A stretch of DNA of 64,000 nt, from positions 310,001 through 374,000 of the forward strand of contig JANBVO010000001.1 in the NCBI GenBank assembly GCA_030052745.1, read 5' to 3'. The stretch's first letter is position 1. Each line of letters starts with the position of its first letter. Source of the stretch: Pleurostoma richardsiae. Taxonomy: Eukaryota; Ascomycota; Sordariomycetes; Calosphaeriales; Pleurostomataceae. The position numbers and the translations under genes are program-made. The notes below the pieces were generated by a model. It saw only the letters and a program-made list of their open reading frames with translations. It was not told the DNA's origin and searched no databases. Below are positions 43,214 to 53,447 of this stretch, in pieces.

Positions 43214-46200
43214 TCACCTGCGCCCTCCAACTCCAAAGTACCGGTCATTACCTCCCAAGTTCGTATCAAAGTTCGTCATAGCCGGCGTGCCGAAGCTGCC
43301 GGGGTTGCCGGAAGTCCTAGGCACGTTGCCCGCGCCCATGTTGTAGGGCGCGCTGCCGAGATTCAGAGCGCTGTGGCCTGCGTTCTGGCTGTCCAGATTA
43401 GACATGTCAAAGAGAGATGTAGTGTCCGGGAATCCGTGGAACTCCTGCATGTTCTGGCTAAGATTTTGCACGTTCTGCACGTTCTGCACCGGGTTGCGCT
43501 GCGAGGCGCTTGTCGGCAGTGCCGTCCGCGCCCCGTAAGATGAGGACTGCTGGCCCGAAGAACCATACGCAGCGGCAGCGCCGCTAGTTTGGTAGGAATT
43601 GTTTGCCGGGGTTCCCGCCGTTGTCCGCCGCGAGCCGAAAGTCGAATTACTGAAACCTAACCCCGTATTCATATTGGACCGAAAGTTGGCATCTCCCGGA
43701 TTATACGATGAGGTGGTCGCAGCGCCAAACTGGGGAGACTGACGAGCCAGCGTCTGTGAGCTAGCACCTGCTGATGTGGTGGCGTATGACTGCTGCTGGA
43801 GACCCTGCTGTGATGGGTATTGCTGCTGCTGCGAAGGGTATTGTTGCTGCGGCTGAGTAATGTAGCCTTGCTGTTTCGACTGCTGCGCGGGGTATTGCGC
43901 TTGCTGCTGAGGTGAATAGGTTTGCTGCTGCTGCGTCGAGTACTGCGCGGTCTGGTGCTGTTGTGATTGCTGCCCATACTGGGATGGAGCGGAGCGGTTC
44001 TGCGAGAAATATGACTGAGAGCCGCGAACTTGCTGTTGCTGGGACTGCTGGGCCTGGTTGGTTCCCGAGCTGCTCTGTTGAGTCTTCGACATGTGCTGTT
44101 GGCTAATGTTAGGAGACGAAGAATGCCCCTGATTAGGATTGGGCGATCTCGACTGGGCCTGACTGACGCGTGGCGAGGCAGTATTCACTTGGCCCAAGCT
44201 CGGCGACGCCATCTGAGCAACAGTTTGCTGCTGCCGTTGCTGATACGGCTGATGTTGCTGCTGCCGAGATAAGACGGCCTGTCTCTGATCACTTCTCTGT
44301 GAAGACTGATGAACTTGCTGACTGTGTGACGGCTGTTGTGATGGCTGCTGTGACGCCTGCTGAGATGAATACTGAGCTGGGTGACTCTGCTGAGGAGGCT
44401 GAGCATGTTGCAACTGCGGACTTGGAGACTGCTGTTCCAGCTGCGCCTCAAGCTCCTCAATGGTTGGGCTTGTCAGTTCCGGACGCTGTGTTGGTGGCAA
44501 GTTCGAAGGAATCTCGATGCTTTTTGGCGCTGTAGCCGTCCCAGAGCCCCTGGCACCCCTGGCATTGGCTTGATTCTGCTTAGATGAGGCCCTTGGCTCC
44601 TTAGCCTTCCGCTGACGTTTTGGCGGCGGAACCGCTGCAGCGGCCGACGGTGGGATAGATTTACTTGTTGTCTGCGCGGTCTCATGGTTTACCACGCTCA
44701 CCAGCGGCGTGCCATTCGGTACCGGCTGACTCTGGGTTGCTGGTATAGCAGGATTTGCAGTGCCCTGCCCATGAACACCAACTTGACCGCTCTTGCGCTT
44801 GCGCTTCTTAGTTGTCGAGACCTGACTAGTAGACTTCGACGACTCCACAGCTGTGGTATTCACAGGCTGAAAAGATGTTGTCTGATTAGTGTTGTCGATC
44901 GGCGGCTCCTCGAGCGCTTGACGAAGCGCGGCCAGAGCGTAGTCTGTGCCTGAGAATGGAATCGAGTCTGCGACTACCGCGCTCTCGGAAGAAGTACCAG
45001 CAGCTTGGGTGTCCGTGACCTCATTGGGGGGTGCTCCCGAGCCCTCTTGAGCATTGGCCTCCTTAGGCCTGTTCTTGGAACCCTTGGGTCTCCCCTTCTT
45101 CTTCTTCCCTATGCTAAAGGCCCCCGAGGCAACAGGCGCAGGCGCATGAATGACAACTGGAGTGGATCGCGGGAGAGTCGTCTCAGCGCCAGTCGCGTCC
45201 TTTGGGCGATTTTTTGATCCCTTCGGTCTTCCTCGTTTCTTTCCGCTAGATGTGAGGTCAATCTGCTGGAAACTGCTTGATGTCCGGACCGGAGTACTCT
45301 GCCCAATACTTGTCAGTTCTTGGCGCGAACTCTGCTGTCCCTCCCCAGTCACGTCTTCTTCGTCAACCCAGCTGTCATCAACGTCTACCCCGTCTTGTGG
45401 TTGGCCAGAAGACCCAAGCAACTTCTTGGGTCCTTTCTTGACACCTTTATCACTGCGGAACTTTGATGCCTTGCTCCCTTTCGGGCGACCTCTAGGCCGT
45501 CTCTCCGCTGCCAGGTTCTTTGATGTTTGGCCAGGAGCGGCCAAACTTCCAACAGATGTCGAGGTGGGTGCCGTGTCATTCTCCAGGTTGGGAAAGATCT
45601 CAGAAATCCAACCAACGAATAATGAGCCTGAACCATTTGATTGTGCACTCTCAGGGAATCCATTTGGGTCTGGTGCTGCCCCTGGAATGCCGCCAAAGAA
45701 CGCTAGGGCCCTACATATCTGATTCACGACTGAGAGAGGATCTAGCGTGCGGAGCAGGGTCAGCAACCGTGCCTGCTCAACTTTGATAGCTTCAGGCGAT
45801 GGGCGGACTCTAGGACTGGAGCTCTTCGGTGCTGGAGGCGCCGGCGGTGGCGCCGCAGGAGCTGGCGCGAGAGAGGGAGGAGCAGCGTCAGGATGGTGGA
45901 CAAAGCGACTCCTTCTCAGAGAGACATAGCCATTCTTAAATGCCATCTTGGCCGCCATCTCAGTGCGCTCGCTCGTCCGCCGTGCCAAGGCATCTCTCTC
46001 CAGCGTCTCCACATTGGCCCTCAGATCCATCTGCATAACACCGAATTCCCCTTTTACGTTGTCTGTCTTGCCCTTCAACTTGCTTGGAACGGGATTTTTG
46101 ATGCGGCCGTCGTTTAGTATGGGTTGTGCATTCCTGCCGGAGTTCTGAGTCTCGAGGTCCACGATAGCAGCTGGACCGGCACTCGAACGTCCTGATCCCA

Positions 46201-46389
46201 CGGCTTGCATTGGCCCTTCAGCAGGCAATAGCCGCGCTTCAATGCCGGTGGATGATTTGGCCCCATGGTCTGAGGTAGAAGATATGACGGGTGCAGTCAA
46301 CGAAGGCTGCGCTTCGAAGCTTTGAGCTGGCCACAAAAATCAGTCGCGCATCGACAAACGTCCATTTGTGGGGACATACCTGTCGCCAT
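43214..46389 (-). CDS. Large AT-hook, glutamine-rich protein (putative chromatin-associated)
   Basis: Two exons on the minus strand: 46380..46389 (only ten bases, ATGGCGACAG) and 43214..46326; 1040 aa. Three AT-hooks of the GRP type are visible: RRPRGRPKGSKASKF at about residue 279, KKRGRPKGSKNRPKD at 366 and KKKGRPKGSKNRPKE at 411. A basic segment PPKRQRKAKEPR follows at about 570. Residues 180-250 form a small globular segment (EQARLLTLLRTLDPLSVVNQICRALAFFGG). The C-terminal 400 residues are a Gln/Ser/Pro-rich prion-like tract. AT-hooks bind the minor groove of AT-rich DNA, and Gln-rich tails are common in transcription cofactors. I cannot assign a named family. The 53-nt intron after ten coding bases is fixed by the frame of AQSFEAQPSL. 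Confidence 0.82.
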
Positions 46390-47615
46390 CTTGCCAGGTC
46401 GCGGTCATTGCCTGCTATACCCCGCGGCGTGTTGCGCTCTTAACGGCTTCCTCTTTGCGGGGTGAGCTCAGGTTCGATGACAAACAATCGTGGATTTCGG
46501 ACCCAAGGATGTTACTGTTGGGCGTAGTGACGCATAATTAAACCAGGCCCAAGACAACAACAGTCGGGTAGGACAAAAGTGATCGACGAAGAACAATTCG
46601 GTGCGGGCGGCTGCCACGAGCGGAGGAGAGCAAGCACGTCGGACGTCTCAAGTCCCGCAGTCGTCCTCTCTAGCCCACGACAGCTTCCGAGTCGCTTCAG
46701 ACGCAAATGGGTGCGATATGACGACCAGGCGTGCAATTGGCGTTTGACCACAGGGCATGTCCGGCTCGGTCGACGTCGTTCACTCGGCGGTGACAGGTAT
46801 GGTTACGTGGCTGGGAAGTCCAACGGCCTCGAAGAGGTATTGTCTAAGTATCGACTTTCCCCGCAAACCGTTGGAATCGGATGTGGTTCTCTCGTATCTG
46901 CGAGTAACTTGGGAAGATCGGATGGTCGTTGCCGAGCGTCGATGTCAGCGGCGGGGGGCAAAGTGCTCGAGTATTCAACAGGGCGAGATCCGACGGCGGA
47001 GAGATAAAGGCTGGTGGTTTAAGCGCGTTGGTCGTCCCTCGAGGTACCAGCTGAAGAGGGAACGGAAGTTCTATACAACCGGTCGAGTGCGGCTGAGTAC
47101 ACTTGTACTTGATACCCCACACCTGGTCACCACTCATACTAATCCAGCAGTGCCCGCGCTATGCAACAAGTACAGGTACAATCCTCATGACGAACAGCCT
47201 GCGTTGGAGCTCTACCTCAAGCTTCCCCACCAGTGAGGTCCAAGTACGTTACTACCAGACAGAAGGTTGCTCCAACTCCCTTCCACCAAGCCGATAGCAT
47301 TGATCGCCTCTCTAGACAGCCGGCCGATCATAACGCTACAGCAGCCGCTCGCCATAAACACATATGATCTTGGCCGGGACTCTCAATAAACAACGGTGCG
47401 CGAAAGAGGAACTGGCCATCCCAACCAACGCCTCGAGCATTGCTGATCCCATCGCGAACAGGACCACAGAGCTCCCTCCCTACCCGACTCTTCTCGACCG
47501 CTATCATATCGTGGTTCGGGGTCCCGAGAGTCCATTGCATTGGATCCATACGTATTGTATTGTATCAGGAGCACACTCGAGACACTAGAACCAGGACATG
47601 CGGTAGACATCCGCC
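46390..47615. other. Divergent intergenic region (AT-hook gene / VMA5)
   Basis: 1.2 kb promoter region. The open frames in it lack coding character and no repeats were recognised. Confidence 0.5.
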
Positions 47616-49033
47616 ATGCCGTCACCGACTAGCTACATCCTCATCTCCCTTCCCCTGAGGATCTTCGACTCCAGCAATAAGGACGATGCCCTCTCCGCCC
47701 TCAGAGCAACAATCTCATCCGACAATGGTGAGGTCTTGCCGTTTCCGATACCCGAGTTCAAAATCGGGACACTGGATGCGCTCGTCCAGCAAGCCGATGA
47801 CCTAGCCAAGCTCGACTCGGCATGCGAGGGCGTCGTGTCCAGGGTCTCCGACTCCCTCCGTTCTATATTAGATGCGGATGAGGACAAGATCGCCCAGAAT
47901 AAGCTCGTCAACGACAGTAAGAACAACTTAGGAGCATGGGAACGGTAAACAGCTGCTAAAATCGCTCACAGAGCCTACCGACCACTACCTCCGTACCTTC
48001 AGCTGGAACAAGGTCAGGTATCGCGCCGACCGGCCGATTGCGGAGCTGATAGACACACTGCAAAAGGTAGGCCTTTCGCTCTCCCAGGTCGCGGATTTAG
48101 TCTGCTCACAGGTGCTTTCAGGAGCTGGTCAACACCGACAACGACATCAAGAGCAAGTTCAACCAGTACAACTCTGTCAAGACCAACTTGGCGGCATTGC
48201 AGCGGAGGCAAACGTGCGCCACACCCTCATCTACGTTCATCCTCTCTAGTGGTGATATTGACAGTTTCGCACAGTGGAACTCTGGCTACGAAGTCGCTCA
48301 CGCCCATCGTCGATCCTGCACTCCTTGTCCAAGACTCTGAGTACCTCGAGACACACCTGATCGCCGTGCCTAACAGCTCCCGGAAGGATTTTCTGAAGAG
48401 CTACGAGACGCTGGCCCCGATGGTCGTACCCCGCTCTTCGGTCGAGGTAGCCAAGGACGACGAGTTCATTCTCTTCGCCGTGACCACCTTCAAGAAGCAT
48501 AGCGCCGAGTTCCTACAGAAGTGCCGGGAGCAAAAATGGACGCCGCGCCAGTACAAGTACGTTGAGGGCGGCAAGGAGGAGGAAAAGCGGGAGATCGAAC
48601 GAGTAGCTAGGGAGGAAAAGAAGGTATGGGGCGAGGCCCTGCGGTTAGGCCGCACGGGATGGAGCGAGAGCGTCATGATCTGGGCGCATGTGTTGACCTT
48701 GCGCGTCTTCGTCGAAACGGTGCTACGCTACGGCCTACCCCTTGAATTCGTTGCCGCTCTGGTCAAGGTAAGTCATTTCAGGCCCCAGATGAAGCTTCCA
48801 AGACTCTAAATTGACCGCCATGGCAGACAACCCCGAAACTTGGGAAGAAGGTTAAGGCGGCACTGGACTCGGAATACTCATACCTGGGTGGAAATGCGTT
48901 TGGCAGGGACAAGAAGGGCAAGATAACGAAGGACGACGCCGCTCTCTCCTCGGAGATGGCGGCAGCAGGAGTCGGCTTCGGCGAGGGCAACGAGTACACG
49001 GCGTACGTGTATTACGACTTTGAGTTTCCTTAG
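47616..49033 (+). CDS. VMA5: V-type proton ATPase subunit C
   Basis: Five exons: 47616..47916, 47972..48066, 48122..48213, 48275..48767 and 48827..49033 (introns 55-61 nt); 395 aa, against 392 in yeast. Recognisable blocks are SYILISLPLRIFDSSNKDDAL, FPIPEFKIGTLDALVQQADDLAKLD, YLRTFSWNKVRYRADRPIAEL, NVKTNLAALQR-like SVKTNLAALQRRQTG, and SEYLETHLIAVPNSSRKDFLKSYETL. The C-terminus carries LRVFVETVLRYGLPLEFVAALVK and EYTAYVYYDFEF. Subunit C links the V1 sector to the stator of the vacuolar proton pump and controls reversible V1-Vo disassembly. Every splice restores a continuous family match. Confidence 0.95.
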
Positions 49034-49168
49034 ACAGCCCGTCAGGCAATGACAGCAGGAGCAAGTCCCCGCACCACACCAGGGAAAGACCGACCCAAAG
49101 ATCCCTAAGCTAATTAGAGTTCGCCGTGAAGCGAACCGAGAAACGCTTCCTTTCCCTGTCAGCCTGCC

Positions 49169-49176
49169 TATTTAAG
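49169..49176 (+). promoter_or_regulatory. TATTTAAG TATA-like element
   Basis: TATTTAAG 87 bp upstream of the ATG at 49256 and inside the 222-bp gap after VMA5. The same octamer occurs at 56619 upstream of the gene at 56738. The position fits a core promoter element. Confidence 0.4.
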
Positions 49177-49255
49177 TCCTTAAAGTTTTTTGTCCTCTGC
49201 TTCGTAACACGCCTCCGTCACACTCTTCGTGCTGGAGAGCCTTTCGCCCTCCAAG

Positions 49256-50002
49256 ATGTTGCGTCGAGTCGTTCGTGAGTTAGTTACTGCTTTCTTTACG
49301 TCGCTCTGCTGACTGTCTACTGCAAAGAGTCTCGTGGTGTCCCACGCATCATCTTAGGAAGCCAGACCTCAAGAACTACTACTTTACAGCTCATGAGTAC
49401 CTCCTTGCCGGCTTCTGCGATCTGTATCTCGGGTCTACGTGGCTTTGGCGTATCTAGACGTACGTTACGCTTTTCACTATTCTTTCAATCAAATAATGAC
49501 AGATATAGGCTCCTATCTCGACGGCCTCCATGAAAATATCAGAGACGAAGCTGGAGATTTTGGTGTTAGGCTCGACGTCCTCGAAAAGAAGATGAACAAA
49601 GATGCAGCCAACATCAAACAGACCATGAATGTCCTCCAGACAGAGGTCAAGCTGGAATCGAAGGAACTCCACTACAAGGTCGACAAGCTGGATCACAAAG
49701 TTGCGGAGCTCAGCGGCAAGATTGAGAAGTTCGATAGCCAGATCGATGGTCTCTGCCGTCTTGTTAAGGGTTTCGCAGCCGACCAGCAAAGACAGTTCTC
49801 TCAGTTCTACATGCAAGGTTTTTTTGGCGTAAGTATCTGCCTATATGTTTTACCTTGGTTTTCTAACCAGATTCAGATCGTCGCTATCTCGATGTGTTTA
49901 GTCGGAAGCGCATGGGTTCTGCCGGAAGTTGAGGCCCGCTATCTTGACATCGAGATCAAACGACGCGCCATTATGAGAGACGGTCTAGATCGTACGACAT
50001 GA
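49256..50002 (+). CDS. Putative mitochondrial coiled-coil membrane protein, unknown function
   Basis: Exons 49256..49274, 49328..49459 and 49503..50002; 216 aa. The N-terminus (MLRRVVQSRGVPRIILGSQT and beyond) is rich in Arg, Ser and Thr without acidic residues, a good mitochondrial presequence. Residues about 60-150 form a coiled coil (GVRLDVLEKKMNKDAANIKQ to GKIEKFDSQIDGL), followed by one or two hydrophobic segments (IQIVAISMCLVGSAWVL) and a basic tail. A 42-nt segment at 49829..49870 starts GTAAGT and ends CTAACCAG, keeps the frame and may be an additional short intron; removal leaves one membrane span and 202 aa. The layout recalls small inner-membrane coiled-coil proteins, but no family is recognised. 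The first two exons rest on frame and presequence logic. Confidence 0.65.
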
Positions 50003-50282
50003 AGTACATAGGTTGTATGCACCACTACTTCGGGCGACTTCACACATAATGACGACTTCATCAGTTACCTAAGTGTACACTAGAAACCCGCAAAGGTAGC
50101 AGGGTCAAGCAGCCTTAGAGTAGCTGCAAATACAAGCGGCACACGGCACACGCTGGATGCCTCACATGCTTTGCCGATATGCTTTTTTGTACCTATGGCG
50201 TGACGATATACTCAGCGCCCCCCTCTAATCTATTGAAACGCTGCAGCCCTCGAAAGCCACCCGGCCTTGTGCCCTCTACCCT

Positions 50283-51092
50283 CTATTTCGCGACGGCCGA
50301 CTTGATCAGGCCCTTCTCCTCGAGCCACTGAGCGATCTGCAGGACGCACTCCTCGACGCTCGACTTGTCCGTGCGGATGGTGATCTCCGGCTCGAGGGGC
50401 GCCTCGTAGGGGGCGGAGATGCCGGTGAACTCCTTTATCTCGCCGGCGCGCGCCTTCTTGTACAGGCCCTTGGGGTCGCGCTGCTCGGCGACCTCGATGG
50501 GCACGTCGACGTAGACCTCGATGAAGGGGATGGAGTCGTCGCCCTCCTGCGCGGCCTGGGCGTGCAGCTCGCGGGCGACCTGGCGGTCGGCGCGGTAGGG
50601 CGAGATGAAGGAGGTGATGGCGACGGTGGCGCTGTCGGCGAAGAGCTTGGCCACCTCGGCGATGCGCCGGATGTTCTCGTTGCGGTCCTTCTCGGAGAAG
50701 CCCAGGTCCTTGTTCAGCCCGAAGCGCACGTTGTCGCCGTCCAGCCGGTACGCCGCCAGCCCCAGGTGCAGCAGGTGCTGCTCGAGCGCCGTCGCGACCG
50801 TCGACTTGCCCGAGGCGGACAGGCCCGTGAACCAGATGGTGAAGCCCCGCTGGCCGCGCAGCTGGTTGCGCTCGTGCCGCGAGAGGGACGGGTGCCAGGT
50901 GATGTTGCTAGGCCGGCCGGTCAGTCAGCCAGTTCATCACAGTGCCTCAATGGGTCAGCCTTGCTCATTTCCTCAGCGGAGCGCGAGCGCTGGCTCTCCC
51001 CCTGTCCCGGGCAAGCAAGCCGGATGCGACGATGACGCGGGTGAAGAAAAAAGTTTCGCCATAGCGGGGGCGGGGTGTTCTCACGTAGCCAT
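50283..51092 (-). CDS. MET14: Adenylyl-sulfate (APS) kinase
   Basis: Exons 51085..51092 (eight bases, ATGGCTAC) and 50283..50907 on the minus strand, separated by a 177-nt intron; 210 aa. The protein begins [21 protein letters not shown], the usual fungal start. The P-loop is GLSASGKST (about residues 31-39). The conserved [20 protein letters not shown] and FISPYRADR blocks and the [22 protein letters not shown] substrate lid follow. The enzyme phosphorylates adenylyl sulfate to PAPS in cytosolic sulfate assimilation, leading to cysteine and methionine. The very small first exon is forced by the frame and the start context. The region upstream contains no motif that I can confidently call a sulfur-regulator site. 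Confidence 0.95.
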
Positions 51093-51796
51093 TGCTGCTC
51101 TTTAAACGATCGTATCTCTCTTGTCTTTAATAGCACCGGTCAAGTGAAGAAAGAGCCAGATCTTCGAATAAGTCAATGAGCAAGGAAATCTAGAATTATG
51201 TCCAATTCTACTGTTTAAAGGTTCCTAAAACGGCTTCGTCAGCTAGATGTTGCGGTTACGGAGAAAACTGCGCTAGAATACGTAGTCCCTGTAGGTGGTG
51301 GGTAAGGTGTAAGTGGGTTGGTAGATCTCTGGGGATGCGTTAGTCGCGGCACTTCACCTTGAGGATCAAGAGGCAGGAGACACTCCGCGAAGTCCAGGTA
51401 ACGGGTGGAGAGCCGTATACGTACACCAGCAGCGTCAACTGTTTCAAGAGTATCTAAAGGCAATTCCCAGCCATTGAGGCAGTCGTCACCATACGTGCAT
51501 ATCGCGCAGGGCCAGCTGGCCTCTTATATGACACATGAACGCCTTCTATTCTCTCTATAACATTCTCTATGCTCCATTAGAGGACGGTTCCAGCCTGAAA
51601 TCTCTCGGCAGCCGAAAACGTCCCATAAATACTATTTAATCATGCATTCTGCATGTTTGAACCGCCAGGACGGACGACAGAGATCGTCCCGGCAGATCTT
51701 CCTGAATAACACATCGCCGTACACCTGTATAGCAATGCCTGATCTAGACTCTTACCGTAATTGAACAGAAACAGAGTCCGAAGAGACACTCTCAGC
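51093..51796. other. Intergenic between APS kinase and thioesterase genes
   Basis: 704 bp: promoter of MET14 and 3' flank of the thioesterase gene (both minus strand). No other feature recognised. Confidence 0.5.
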
Positions 51797-52798
51797 TCAT
51801 GCGTTGGAAGCGTAAAACTTCGCCATAGTCTGCAGTAGCACATTAGTGAACCGTCACAAGCCCAGCAGACGCTGATCGCAGAGCACTCACCGCAGCCTGC
51901 CTCGGCTCGATAAAGAGGGCCGTCGCGTCCGCCAGCAGGACAGGCTCCTCGCCGTCGACGGGCAGCGTCTCGATGCGGCCCTCCACCCACGCCTTGCGGC
52001 CCTCCACCTTGGTCGTCGTGCCCCTCAGCACCACGTATCTGTCCGCCTTGGCCGGCGCGCGGTAGTTGATGTTGAGGTTGGCCGTCATGCCCACCTTGTT
52101 GGGCAGCGCCGCGAAGCACGTCCGCGCCAGGCCCTCGTCCAGCATCGTCGCCAGGAACCCGCCGTGCACGATGCCCGGGTGCCCGCACAGGTCAGAGCCC
52201 AGGTAGCTGACCTGCACGTACTGCTTCCCGCCCTCCTCGCTCCAAGCGAAGGGGGGCACCGGCACCCTGCCGGGGCCGAGCAGCGTGCCCCCCGTCAGGT
52301 TGTGGCTGCGGTATGCGGGCGGGATCTTGAGGTGCGGCCGCGACTCGGTCAGCGCCGGGTTGGCGCGCAGCTCGGCGACGAGCGGGTGCGCATTGATGTA
52401 GTCCTCGACAGCCTGGGTCTCGGGGTCGGAGGGCGCGTACATCTGGAGGGTGTCCTCGTCGGTGACCGGGGTCAGGAGGCCGCTGGCGGCGGAGTAGGCG
52501 GGGGCGGCGGCCATGGTGAAGCCTAGGATGGTGAAGAGGAGAGCGCGTGCGGTGAAGGAGGCTGTTCTCCTGAGGAGTGACGGCTGTATGGGAAGAGCAG
52601 CAGCAGCGTCTGGAAACTCTGGTCAGCAGGGCGTCGGTGTCAGGGGGGGGGTAGCTCGAGGTGTGCGTGCTTACCAGCGGCAGTAGCGATTGGCCTCGAG
52701 ACGAGTCGCTGTGCAGCGTGAGGGATGTTTATGATGCGGACAGGAGGTCTACGGCAAGCACACAGCAGCAGTGAGGTGGGGATCCGGGACGTAGACAT
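51797..52798 (-). CDS. Mitochondrial hotdog-fold thioesterase-like protein
   Basis: Three exons on the minus strand: 52675..52798, 51891..52609 and 51797..51829; 291 aa. The first exon was found from its frame: MSTSRIPTSLLLCACRRPPV followed by INIPHAAQRLVSRPIATAA is a clear Arg-rich mitochondrial presequence. The phase-1 junction reads on through LLRRTASFTARALLFTILGFT into the mature part, where a downstream ATG (52514) would otherwise be taken as start. The hotdog domain has VQVSYLGSDLCGHPGIVHGG followed by FLATMLDEGLARTCF; the HGG and Asp-Glu are the usual catalytic/CoA-binding positions of PaaI/THEM-type thioesterases. Substrates are probably acyl-CoA, but specificity is unknown. The last 33-nt exon (TMAKFYASNA) ends the protein. 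Confidence 0.85.
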
Positions 52799-53447
52799 TT
52801 TTGTTGAGGCGAAGTTCTCGCCCCCCCTCCTGGCAGCCCTTTATAGCAGCGGGACCGGCGACGCCAGCCAGGCCGAGGACGCGCAGCAAAAAGCACAGCC
52901 CTTCTCTCCTTTCGAGCCAAACCTCCGATATAGCCTGCCCCCGCGGGTACGTAGATTCCTGCACACCTAACAATCGCTTATCGGCGTCTGTCTGTTCCGC
53001 CCCCGTCGGGTTGGCCAGCCAAGAAAGACTTGCACGTACAAGAGTAAACCCAGGAGAAACTCGTGAGCACCCAGGCTAAACCAATGGAAAGGCTCGAAGA
53101 GACGAATGGGGGGGGTTGCGCCAAGCGGACAGTGACGTGAAGGGTTCCTGGGCTGAGTCGTTGAGAGAGGGTCCAGAGAAAGTTGCCGAGGCACACGGTC
53201 AATCGGAACCGCTGCCGCCGTGGGGATACCGAGGGTTCGGCACAGTGTATTTTAACGGGACCTCCTGTGCAAATAATAAACGGACTAACGTTCGGAGACC
53301 AAGAGAACGGCCAGCATGGTGCAAATAACAGGACAAGCCCCTGAGGACAAGTCCCTGAGGACAATCCCAACAAACACGTTACATTAATGGTCCCATTGAC
53401 TTATGCTGTTGCTATACTAGGAATCTCATACTCTTGATCATGTTATA
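52799..53447. other. Intergenic between thioesterase and CorA-like genes
   Basis: 649 bp. Promoter of the thioesterase gene and 3' flank of the CorA-like gene. Nothing else recognised. Confidence 0.5.
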
